A stretch of 64,000 nt of DNA, taken from the NCBI GenBank assembly GCA_020002185.1, contig CM034542.1, positions 57,628,273-57,692,272 of the forward strand. The letters run 5' to 3'. Of the stretch, positions 13,301 to 26,600 are shown piece by piece (the stretch's first letter is position 1; each line of letters starts with the position of its first letter). The stretch is from Paraescarpia echinospica (lineage: Eukaryota > Annelida > Polychaeta > Sabellida > Siboglinidae). The notes below the pieces were generated by a model. It was not told where the DNA came from. It saw only the letters and a program-made list of their open reading frames with translations, and searched no databases. The position numbers and the translations under genes are program-made.

Positions 13301-16300
13301 GAAATAACGTTGAGTGAACAAACTTGTCCAAGGTTCGACACCACAGCATAGGATTCAAACCCGGGTTCTCTCAATTTAAAGTCTGATGTTCTGGCTACTG
13401 CGACACAGTACTCTTTGACATAAAATCAAGGCCCACTCAAGTCCTGAAACTATAATTCCCTCAACCCATTGTCGTATCTTTAGATTATCCTCTGTGTGAC
13501 ATTTATTGGAAAATACTCAAACATGTTGAAGCAGATAAAATACTCAAGAAATAAGTTGTTGCTTGTATTTATAATAATACAACAACATTTGAACAACAAA
13601 TAAAATTATTATGGTCTTCTAATAAAAAACACTTTCAAATACAATTAAAAACACACACATGAAAACTCAATATTATGTAAATGCAAGAAATACAATATAT
13701 TATTTTTGAAGGAGCAAGGCTTTGAGTGGACAGCAGATGAACAAACCCATGACTAAGATGGGAGAGTGATGGGAGACAGGGCAAATGGAGAATGAGAGAG
13801 AGGGGGAGGGAGAGAGGGGAGGGATAGAGAGGGGGAGGGAGAGAGAGAGGGGGGAGAGAGAGAGGAGAGAGAGAGAAGAGACGGAGAGAAAGATAGAGAG
13901 AGAGGAGGGTGAGAGAGAGACAGTGAGTGAGTGAATGAGAAATAGGAGTATTGAAGAAGCTGGTGAAATGTGATAAGTAACAGAAATAAAAAGATCACGG
14001 ACTAGTACCAAGGCTGGCCTCACCTCGAACCACCAGCACAAAGAGGACAACAACAATTTGACCCCAATTCTTGCCCCAACTGATATGAGACATATCCTAA
14101 AAGCCAAATACCTTCTGAGTGACCCTGGCACAGTGATGGGGTTGGGCCCATCGGGCCAGCCTTGAGAGGAGAACCAGCGTTGGACGGCATACAACAACTC
14201 GTTATGGAAGATGCCTTCATCAGTGTCCTCATTGGGAAACTGCGACGACACAAACATGTCCACAGATGGATGCACAAACTTCTCACTAGAATTCGCCTCC
14301 AGTTCCGGTCCACCAACTTTGTTAGAGGCGCCCTCTCTTGTTGGTGTCTCCGGTGAAACTGTCTCATCTACAAAAAGTTAAACCGTTATATTTTGGTTGC
14401 TGCAGAATAATCTAATGTTAGGTAGTGAAAGAGCACTGAACTATGATTTGATACTTAAAACTTAAAGTAGCATTTAAAAAAAAATATTCTAAGCAATACT
14501 GTTTCTGTCCCTTGTCTCAGTGGCTATGTGATATCATGTTCACATTAGAGATTGTATGTGGACTGCAGTGTCAGACAATAAATGTTATTATTATTAATAA
14601 AAACAATATACTTCTATACAATCTATTTCCAGAGTTAAAATTAGACGAATCTGACCTGCCCGATGCAACAAACAGGAATCGTTAGGCCTGTTATTTTGAA
14701 CAGTAACATGTAAGACTCATCATGAGGCCCTCACTCTGCCAATGGAAGATGAAGAAGTTATGATTATACTTGGCTATCCAACAATCATCCCCCTTCGTAT
14801 AAATATGCCCTTTTCGTATATATCAGGAGAACGTTTTTGAAATAGATCCATAATATGAATTAATTCCTACCACTATTTATTCTATGTCATGCAAATAAAT
14901 TGTTACTCAAATTGGTTTTAGTGAAATATTTGCAATTTTCATGCAAAAAATCAGTCCCGTGAAATAACTTCCACAACATCAACTGTCTGGGCATTATCAA
15001 GCAATAAACGATAGTTATCAATGTAGCTGCTTGGAAGTCATGCTCAATTTTGTAAATCCTAAACAGATAGCACTCATTAAATAAGCACATTTCTTAATTC
15101 ACAACTATATAAATTCGATTCACTTCGATAGCACCCATATCTAGTGATCAGGATCACTAACATTCCTATAAGCTCATAACACAGCACTCATATCTAGAAA
15201 CCAGGAGACCATCACTAACATTCCTATCAGCTCATAACACAGCACCCATATCTAGTGACCAGGAGACCATCACTGACATTCCTATCAGCTCATAACACAA
15301 CACTCATATCTAGAAACCAGGAGACCATCACTGACATTCCTATCAGCTCATAACACAGCACCCATATCTAGTGACCAGGAGACCATCACTAACATTCCTG
15401 TCAGCTCATAACACAGCACCCATATCTATAAACCAGGAGACCATCACTAACATTCCTATCAGCTCATAACACAGCACCCATATCTAGAAACCAGGAGACC
15501 ATCACTAACATTCCTATCAGCTCATAACACAGCACTCATATCTACAAACCAGGAGACCATCACTAACATTCCTATCAGCTCATAACACAGCACCCATATC
15601 TATAAACCAGGAGACCATCACTAACATTCCTATCAGCTCATAACACAGCACCCATATCTATAAACCAGGAGACCATCACTAACATTCCTATCAGCTCATA
15701 ACACAGCACCCATATCTATAAACCAGGAGACCATCACTAACATTCCTATCAGCTCATAACACAGCACCCATATCTAGTGACCAGGAGACCATCACTGACA
15801 TTCCTATCAGCTCATAACACAGCACCCATATCTAGAGACCAGGAGACCATCACTAACATTCCTATCAGCTCATAACACAGCACCCATATCTAGTGACCAG
15901 GAGACCATCACTGACATTCCTATCAGCTCATAACACAGCACCCATATCTAGTGACCAGGAGACCATCACTAACATTCCTATCAGCTCATAACACAGCACC
16001 CATATCTAGAGACCAGGAGACCATCACTAACATTCCTATCAGCTCATAACACAGCACCCATATCTATAAACCAGGAGACCATCACTAACATTCCTATCAG
16101 CTCATAACACAGCACCCATATCTAGTGACCAGGAGACCATCACTAACATTCCTATCAGCTCATAACACAGCACTCATACCTAGAAACCAGGAGACCATCA
16201 CTAACATTCCTATCAGCTCATAACACAGCACCCATATCTAGTGACCAGGAGACCATCACTGACATTCCTATCAGCTCATAACACAGCACCCATATCTATA

Positions 16301-19300
16301 AACCAGGAGACCATCACTAACATTCCTATCAGCTCATAACACAGCACTCATATCTAGAAACCAGGAGACCATCACTAACATTCCTATCAGCTCATAACAC
16401 AGCACCCATATCTAGTGACCAGGAGACCATCACTAACATTCCTATCAGCTCATAACACAGCACCCATATCTATAAACCAGGAGACCATCACTGACATTCC
16501 TATCAGCTCATAACACAGCACCCATATCTATAAACCAGGAGACCATCACTAACATTCCTATCAGCTCATAACACAGCACTCATATCTAGAAACCAGGAGA
16601 CCATCACTAACATTCCTATCAGCTCATAACACAGCACCCATATCTAGAAACCAGGAGACCATCACTGACATTCCTATCAGCTCATAACACAGCACTCATA
16701 TCTAGAAACCAGGAGACCATCACTAACATTCCTATCAGCTCATAACACAGCACTCATATCTAGAAACCAGGAGACCATCACTAATATTCCTATCAGCTCA
16801 TAACACAGCACCCATATCTAGAAACCAGGAGACCATCACTAACATTCCTATCAGCTCATAACACAGCACCCATATCTATAAACCAGGAGACCATCACTAA
16901 CATTCCTATCAGCTCATAACACAACACTCATATCTAGAAACCAGGAGACCATCACTAACATTCCTATCAGCTCATAACACAGCACCCATATCTAGTGACC
17001 AGGAGACCATCACTAACATTCCTATCAGCTCATAACACAGCACTCATATCTAGAAACCAGGAGACCATCACTAACATTCCTATCAGCTCATAACACAGCA
17101 CCCATATCTAGTGACCAGGAGACCATCACTGACATTCCTATCAGCTCATAACACAGCACCCATATCTATAAACCAGGAGACCATCACTAACATTCCTATC
17201 AGCTCATAACACAGCACTCATATCTAGAAACCAGGAGACCATCACTGACATTCCTATCAGCTCATAACACAGCACCCAAATCTAGAAACCAGGAGACCAT
17301 CACTAACATTCCTATCAGCTCATAACACAGCACTCATATCTAGAAACCAGGAGACCATCACTGACATTCCTATCAGCTCATAACACAGCACTCATATCTA
17401 GAAACCAGGAGACCATCACTACATTCCTATCAGCTCATAACACAGCACTCATATCTAGAAACCAGGAGACCATCACTAACATTCCTATCAGCTCATAACA
17501 CAGCACTCATATCTAGAAACCAGGAGACCATCACTAACATTCCTATCAGCTCATAACACAGCACCCATATCTAGAAACCAGGAGACCATCACTAACATTC
17601 CTATCAGCTCATAACACAGCACTCATATGTAGAAACCAGGAGACCATCACTAACATTCCTATCAGCTCATAACACAGCACTCATATCCAGGAGACCATCA
17701 CTAAGAGACCATCACTCATTCCTATCAGCTCATAACACAGCACCCATATCTAGAAACCAGGAGACCATCACTAACATTCCTATCAGCTCATAACACAGCA
17801 CCCATATCTAGAAACCAGGAGACCATCACTAACATTCCTATCAGCTCATAACACAGCACCCATATCTAGTGACCAGGAGACCATTACTAACATTCCTATC
17901 AGCTCATAACACAGCACTCATATATATAAACCAGGAGACCATCACTAACATTCCTATCAGCTCATAACACAGCACTCATATCTAGAAACCAGGAGACCAT
18001 CACTAACATTCCTATCAGCTCATAACACAGCACCCATATCTAGAAACCAGGAGACCATCACTGACATTCCTATCAGCTCATAACACAGCACTCATATCTA
18101 GAAACCAGGAGACCATCACTAACATTCCTATCAGCTCATAACACAGCACTCATATCTAGAAACCAGGAGACCATCACTAACATTCCTATCAGCTCATAAC
18201 ACAGCACCCATATCTAGAAACCAGGAGACCATCACTAACATTCCTATCAGCTCATAACACAGCACTCATATCTAGAAACCAGGAGACCATCACTAACATT
18301 CCTATCAGCTCATAACACAGCACTCATATCTAGAAACCAGGAGACCATCACTAACATTCCTATCAGCTCATAACACAGCACCCATATCTAGAAACCAGGA
18401 GACCATCACTAACATTCCTATCAGCTCATAACACAGCACCCATATCTAGTGACCAGGAGACCATCACTGACATTCCTATCAGCTCATAACACAGCACCCA
18501 TATCTAGAAACCAGGAGACCATCACTAACATTCCTATCAGCTCATAACACAGCACTCATATCTAGAAACCAGGAGACCATCACTAACATTCCTATCAGCT
18601 CATAACACAGCACTCATATCTAGAAACCAGGAGACCATCACTAACATTCCTATCAGCTCATAACACAGCACCCATATCTAGAAACCAGGAGACCATCACT
18701 AACATTCCTATCAGCTCATAACACAGCACCCATATCTAGAAACCAGGAGACCATCACTAACATTCCTATCAGCTCATAAGACAACGTCCATATCTAGTGA
18801 CCAGGAGACCATCACTGACATTCCTATCAGCTCATAACACAGCACCCATATCTAGCGACCAGGAGACCATCACTAACATTCTTATCAGCTCATAAGACAA
18901 CGTCCATATCTAGTGATCAGGAGACCATCACTAACATTCCTATCAGCTCATAATACAACGCCCATATCTAGCATCCAGGAGACCATCACTAACATTCCTA
19001 TCAGCTCATAAGGCAACGTCCATATCTAGTGATCAGGAGACCATCACTAACATTCCTATCAGCTCATAACACAGCACCCATATCTAGCGACCAGGAGACC
19101 ATCACTAACATTCTTATCAGCTCATGAGACAACGCCCATATCTAGCATCCAGGAGGTCATCACTAACATTCCTATCAGCTCATAAGACAACGTCCATATC
19201 TAGTGATCAGGAGACCATCACTAACATTCCTATCAGCTCATAAGACAACATCCATATCTAGTGATCAGGAGACCATCACTAACATTCCTATCAGCTCATA

Positions 19301-22300
19301 ACACAGCACCCATATCTAGCGACCAGGAGACCATCACTAACATTCTTATCAGCTTATAAGACAACGCCCATATCTAGAAACCAGGAGACCATCACTAACA
19401 TTCCTATCAGCTCATAAGACAACGCCCATGTCTAGAAACCAGGAGACCATCACTAACATTCCATAAGACAATGCCCATATCTAGAGACCAGAAGACCATC
19501 ACTGACATTCCTATCAGTACACAAGACAACGCCCATATCTAGAGACCAGACGACCATCAATGACATTCCTATCAGCTCATAAGACAACGCCAATATCTAG
19601 AGACCAGGAGACCATCACTGACATTCTTATCAGCTCATAAGACAGCACCCATATCTAGCGACCAGGAGACCATCACTGACATTCCTATCAGCTCATAAGA
19701 CAACGCCCATATCTAGAGACCAGAAGACCATCACTAACATTCCTATCAGCTCATAAGACAACGCCCATATCTAGCATCCAGGAGATCATCACTAACATTC
19801 CTATCAGTTCATAAGACAACGCCCATATCTAGAGACCAGAAGACCATCACTAACATTCCTATCACCTCATAAGACAACGCCCATGTCTAGAAACCAGGAG
19901 ACCATCACTAACATTCCTATCAGCTCATAAGACAATGCCCATATCTAGAGACCAGAAGACCATCACTGACATTCCTATCAGCACATAAGACAACGCCCAT
20001 ATCTAGAGACCAGGAGACCATCACTGACATTCCTATCAGCTCATAAGACAACGCCCATATCGAGAGACCAGGAGACCATCACTAACATTCCTATCAGCTC
20101 ATAAGACAACGCCCATATCGAGAGACCAGGAGACCATCACTAACATTCCTATCAGCTCATAAGACAACGTCCATATCTAGTGACCAGGAGACCATCACTG
20201 ACATTCCTATCAGCTCATAAGACAACGCCCATATCGAGAGACCAGGAGACCATCACTAACATTCCTATCAGCTCATAAGACAACGCCCATATCGAGAGAC
20301 CAGGAGACCATCACTAACATTCCTATCAGCTCATAAGACAACGCCCATATCTAGAGACCATATCTATCAGTGACAACAGGAGACCATCACTGACATTCCT
20401 ATCAGCTCATAAGACAACGCCCATATCGAGAGACCAGGAGACCATCACTAACATTCCTATCAGCTCATAAGACAACGCCCATATCGAGAGACCAGGAGAC
20501 CATCACTAACATTCCTATCAGCTCATAAGACAACGCCCATATCTAGAGACCAGAAGACCATCACTGACATTCCTATCAGCCCATAAGACAACGCCCATAT
20601 CTAGAGAGACCAGGAGACCATCACTGACATTCCTATCAGCTCATAAGACAACGCCCATATCAAGAGACCAGCAACCAGGAGACCATCACTAACATTCCTA
20701 TCAGCTCATAAGACAACGCCCATATCGCAGAGACCAGGAGACCATCACTAACAATTCCTATCAGCTCATAATACAACGCCGTCATCTAGCTCTAGGAGAT
20801 CCATCACATCAACTATTCCTTCAGCTCATAAGGGTGCGTGATCAGGAGACCATCACTAACATTCCTATCAGCTCATAACATAGCATGCGAGGAGACCATC
20901 ACTAACATCCTTATCAGCTCATGAGACAACGCCCATATCTAGCATCCAGGAGGTCATCACTAACATTCCTATCAGCTCATAAGACAACGTCCATATCTAG
21001 TGATCAGGAGACCATCACTGACATTCCTATCAGCTCATAAGACAACGCCCATATCTAGCAACCAGGAGACCATCACTGACATTCCTATCAGCTCATAAGA
21101 CAGCACCCATATCTAGCGACCAGGAGACCATCACTAACATTCCTATCAGCTGATAAGACAACACCCATATCTAGCAACCAGGAGACCATCACTATAACAT
21201 TCCTATCAGCTCATAAGACAACGCCCATATCTAGCATCCAGGAGACCATCACTAACATTACTATCAACTCATCAGTCTGATTTTGCTCTTTACTGACTTT
21301 GCTTATTAACAGTGATCTGGTACTCTGAAAACTGTCGAACTAGGATATGTTACCGGAACACTTTCGTTGGTGTGTTACAGAAATAGTGTCCTACATGATA
21401 TGCGGTGGCTTTATGCTTTTGAAAACACTCCTTAAATTTAACAACAGAGTCTGTTTAATGATGGCTTTTCTTGTGAGTGCATTGTCCTAGTGAAACTCTC
21501 CCCAAATCTTCTTCATCTTAATCTTTTTATTAATCCACAAATTCCCAACAGAGATAACATGCAGATCTGGTGAGATTCTGCCTTTTCTGGGGGGACGATA
21601 AATGGCGGGGACAATCAATGCTTGGCTGACAGTACCTGAAAGCGAGGCTGACTGTACCTGAAAGTGAGGCAGACAGTACCTGAAAGTGAGGCTGACTGTA
21701 CCTGAAAGTGAGGCTGCCGACTGGTAGGGCTCGTAACTGGAGGTCGACATGTCGAAGGAGGTGGTGGCCTCTGTGCTGGGACGACTGGAGTTGTTGCAGG
21801 GTGAGGGGGCGATAGGCATGAGCATTGCCTCACCCACATTCGCACTCTCCCTCGACATAGACTTCCTCCCCTTCAGCGTCATGCCCTGGACACATAAAAT
21901 GGTGGTTACGACGTACACAAACACAATAGCAAGCTACACCTCCAGCACATGTATCCTGCCACAGCGCAGTGGGTATTAAGTCGCCAAAAAAATATAAAAT
22001 TTAGTTTCGTACCATTTTTGGATTACATAGATCGTGAATTTTAAAATGATACCTCATTTGTTGAAATCTCTTCAGTAGTTTTTGACTTTTTGCTAAAATT
22101 AAAGCAAATTTTAAGAAAGTAACATTTTGAGAAACAAGGTAATTTGGACTCATATTGCCCATTGTTTTTTAATCTATGAGTTTGTATATTATCAGTTTTG
22201 GATTGTTTGTCGACGAAAATACAATGGACATTAAAATGTCAGATTATAAGGTGGGCATTTCTGACAGCCACAACATTTACGGAACATGTCCAGCAGACAG

Positions 22301-23645
22301 CTATCTTTGCCTTGTGTCCAGAATAGCACTGTTTGACTTGACGCCTGGTTCACTGTGGCAAGTCACACGTGACCAACAGGAAGCTACAACACTGACATGT
22401 AAACATGGTCTGCCAGCTTCATGTCAACAAAACTACGTAAACAACTGCAGACAGACAGTGCTACACAACCACGACTTTGTCAGTCACACACACAGCTCTA
22501 CAGACATAATGTTACCATCATAAAACAAACAATGTCGGCGGAATCAGCTTTGCCAAACAGACACAGCTGTCTCGCTGACACACAAACCCATCAGTAGCTT
22601 CATGTTCCACACCTGAGGATGAGATGGCCAAATGATGTCAGTCAATGAGACCAAACTTACCCATGTTCACTTCTTACATTCACACAATTGAATCTGTTGG
22701 CTTAGACATGTTCTTCTTACTTCACTGTGGCTATCTCTGCATCAAGTCCGTCACAGACACTAATAACATTTTACCTGTGTGATCACTGTTTGATGTTGGC
22801 TGGTGCCGTTTTAAAGCAGTGGCATGAATTCATAAAAATTTGTGTGTTTGGCTAATCAATTACTTACAAAAACAGACTAAACAATTGCTAATTGCTGTCA
22901 AAGAAGCATGAAAATGTATCTGCTGAATACAAAAAAGGCTCTTGTTGTTAGAGACGTCAGATTTCAAAAGTAACTGAGGATCATAATGGAACAGCAGTAG
23001 CCAGCTAAATGAACCTATTTGGTGTGTCAGTTCAATAGTCCTCAAAGTGCTACCTCAAAATAATGAATGATGAAAATGATATCATCAAATCTTGTTGCCA
23101 GATGTCACCACTGTACACTCTGATTCGTTTCTATGGTATTTTCAGGGTTATTGCATAGATTAAGCAACAATGTCTCCCCTTCAGCAACATATCCAAGATG
23201 GATATAAACCTTAAACCTTCTTCCTCAGATGAACCTATCATGAGACATATTCATTATTGTTTAAGTAATATGAGCATGTAACATTTAATAAAATGCAGCA
23301 CACTTTCATAATTAATTAATTTTGATTGGACCAAGGTACATTATTTAACGGTTTGTCCAATGATTTTATTTAAAACAATTTTGTATGTACAAATTAGCTA
23401 GCATGTTAATGAGGATATATAATTCAATTATTCATTAAAAAAGTGAAATTAACTTAGAGGAAAATCAAAATGTAGAAGAACTTTTAAGACATAATTCTAT
23501 CTCACACTGCCCATGAATTGCACATTTTATTCTATGTCATTTAGACAGGCTTAGCACTCACTCACTCACTCACTCACTCACTCACTCACTCACTCACTCA
23601 CTCACTCACTCACTCACTCACTCACTCACTCACTCACTCACTCAC

Positions 23646-23692
<47 letters not shown>

Positions 23693-26600
23693 ATCAATCA
23701 CTCAATCACGTCTAAAATACAGGTAACCTTCTGCACTTATTCCACCACCAATACTATTCATAATTTCAATCCTACAACTACCAACTCCAAAACACAGCGA
23801 AGACCTTTTCACCTCAACTCATTCAACGTCCAACATGCAAAGTTCACCCGCCTAAAACAGCGCCAGACAAAACTCGCAAAATGAAACGCGTGCACCGTGC
23901 AGCAACATGCGCATTTTCACAATTGTCCGAAAACAAACCCGCCCTGCATTGCTGATTGGTCCCCAGCCTGTTACTAAGCAATGGAACTGCGCATGGTAAC
24001 CTCATCGAACAATGCCATGTGATTTGTTATGGAAAGCAAAGCCACGTGGTTAGCAGAGTGCAGTATTATACAGTGTACATACATCTGTATCAGATGGGGT
24101 GCTGTTTATTGGTGTTTTCTTTGTGAGCTGCAAGGTAAAGTGCTGGAAGAGAAGCCAGATATTTGTTAGGACATCAAGGAAGGATCGCAGCGACCGCAAC
24201 GTAGTTGGTAACATCGGAATTCGAGTTTTCTTCATTGCCACATCAAATCTTTGGAACCCTCTCCAACAGTGTTAAGTCAGCTCAAAATGTAGTTTCACTT
24301 TGCTGTTATCTGAAGACTTATCTGGTTATTATTACTTATTCTGGTTAGCTCCTTAGCATATTCTTTCATCTGCAGACAACTTTGGTATTGTATATCAATT
24401 TTAAAATATCTAACTTCGATGGTGCATTAGATCGGATTTGTTTAGGATTTCTGAGGATTTTGGCAGTTCTTATATAGAAGAGTAGAACCAGTAAATTATA
24501 CATACAGGGGATTAAGTATGAACATATATGGATCACACAGCATTAATAGACGAATAAGCAAATTCGGGTTCTTTACCAAAAGATAATAAGCAAATTCAGA
24601 TGCTTTACCAAAACACCTGTGAAATCGTTGTTTGTAAAACCTTCCAACTAGTTACCAAAAACAAGGTGTATGAATAGATGTTATATGGTTTTATTAACAC
24701 CCTTCTTAACCAGATTAATTCAGATTGAAGGTGTTAATAATACAAGAAAAGTGGCTGAGCATGAATTATGTGTTTGGCATTCAGTTAGATTTAACCAAAG
24801 CGTAAAACTGAAAATAGGTTAAAAATGCGACAAATGTTTAAATAAATTCAATTAATTATTACAGATGATTCAGGGTTTAAACAAGTAGCAGATCGATAAA
24901 TCCAAACACAAATTCATGAAAAGAATAAAACGGTTACTTCTACCAAGAGGAAAAATGTATTGTTGTACAAATAGGAAAAGGGGGTTAGATTCTTATACAA
25001 CATTTGGTTATTAATATAAATCATACAACACAACATTAACACTTTACAGTAATAAAAGATTTGTATAGTGCCATAAATCTGGACAAAATCCATTCAGAGG
25101 CAGTTAAAATACATATGCAAAAATTAAATTATTGTTTCATACATATATTCAGAGTAATGCATTAGGTATAAAACTTATTAGCTAAATAAATGATTGATTA
25201 GTTTAAATATGACAGTGTAAAAATAAAAAAAATAATCTAAGTTTTTTTTAAATAATTAAGCATACTATTCAAATCTTAATGGCTATACATTATATGCCAC
25301 AGGAAAGATGTGGGTTATTAAAGTTACTTAAAAGTAAATATACATGTATAGATGAGAAATAGACTGCAGTGTATTCCTCAAGAAGTCGTCCTATTACTAT
25401 GGTTAATAAACAGAAGTATGATGGCATCATTTCATTGTCTTATTTAATTGCAACACAACAATCAGCACAGCGCAGAACACGTTTTATTAACACTGTTACT
25501 GCTGTGACTCGTATGGCGTTACTGAGGCTGGTGACACAAGGGGGCAGTACAACTGGCACTGACCTGTTCGCAGACAATCTGGTGGTCGGTGCGGTGGTGT
25601 GCGATGAAGGGGTAGCAGGTGAGGAGACAGTTGTCAGCAGTCGCTGTCACCGGCAGGGAGAAACTGAATGGACAGAACACACTCACTCACCCGCGATATA
25701 CCAAATTTGCACACGAGCCAAAAATAGCTGTTTAAATCATGTCCCATTAATTTTGTTATTTTGATAGAAATGCATACCTTTATTTACCTTATAATCATGT
25801 CCCATCAATTTGTGATTTTGACACAAATGCATACCTTTAATTACCTTATAATCATGTCCCATCTATTTTGTGATTTTGGCAGAAATGCATACCTTTATTT
25901 ACCTTATAATCATGTCCCATCAATTGTCTGATTTTGGCATAAATTCATACCTTTATTTACCTTATAACCTTGTCCCATCTATTTTGTGATTTTTCAGGAA
26001 TGCATATCTTTATTTACCTTATAATCATGGCCCATCTATTTTATGATTTTGGCAGAAATGCGTACCTTTATTTACCTTATAATCATGTCCCATCTATTTT
26101 GTGATTTTGGCAGAAATGCATACCTTTATTTACCTTATAACCATGTCCCATCTATTTTGTGATTTTGGCAGAAATGCGTACCTTTATTTACCTCATAATC
26201 ATGTCCCATCTATTTTGTGATTTTGGCAGAAATGCATACCTTTATTTACCTTATAACCATGTCCCATCTATTTTGTAATTTTGGCAGAAAACGTACCTTT
26301 ATTTACCTTATAACCATGTCCCATCTATTTTGTGATTTTGGCAGAAATGCGTACCTTTATTTACCTTATAATCATGTCCCATCTATTTTGTGATTTTGGC
26401 AGAAATGCATACCTTTATTTACCTTATAACCATGTCCCATCTATTTTGTGATTTTGGCAGAAATGCATACATAAATTTACCTTAAAATCATGTCCCATCT
26501 ATTTTGTGATTTTGGCAGAAATGTGTACCTTTATTTACCTTATAACCTTGTCCCATCTATTTTGTGATTTTGGCAGAAATGCATACCTTTATTTACCTTA

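Noticed and set aside
15127..21275. CRISPR-like array
   Set aside because: The 58-bp units are contiguous and nearly identical with no unique spacers, there are no cas genes, and the context is a metazoan intron.
22176..22523. 115-codon plus-strand ORF
   Set aside because: Begins inside a transposon-like end, has no domain, and composition is ordinary non-coding.
25369..25764. 131-codon plus-strand ORF
   Set aside because: It is the antisense shadow of exon 20 (25564-25663), which has matching splice sites and phases on the minus strand.
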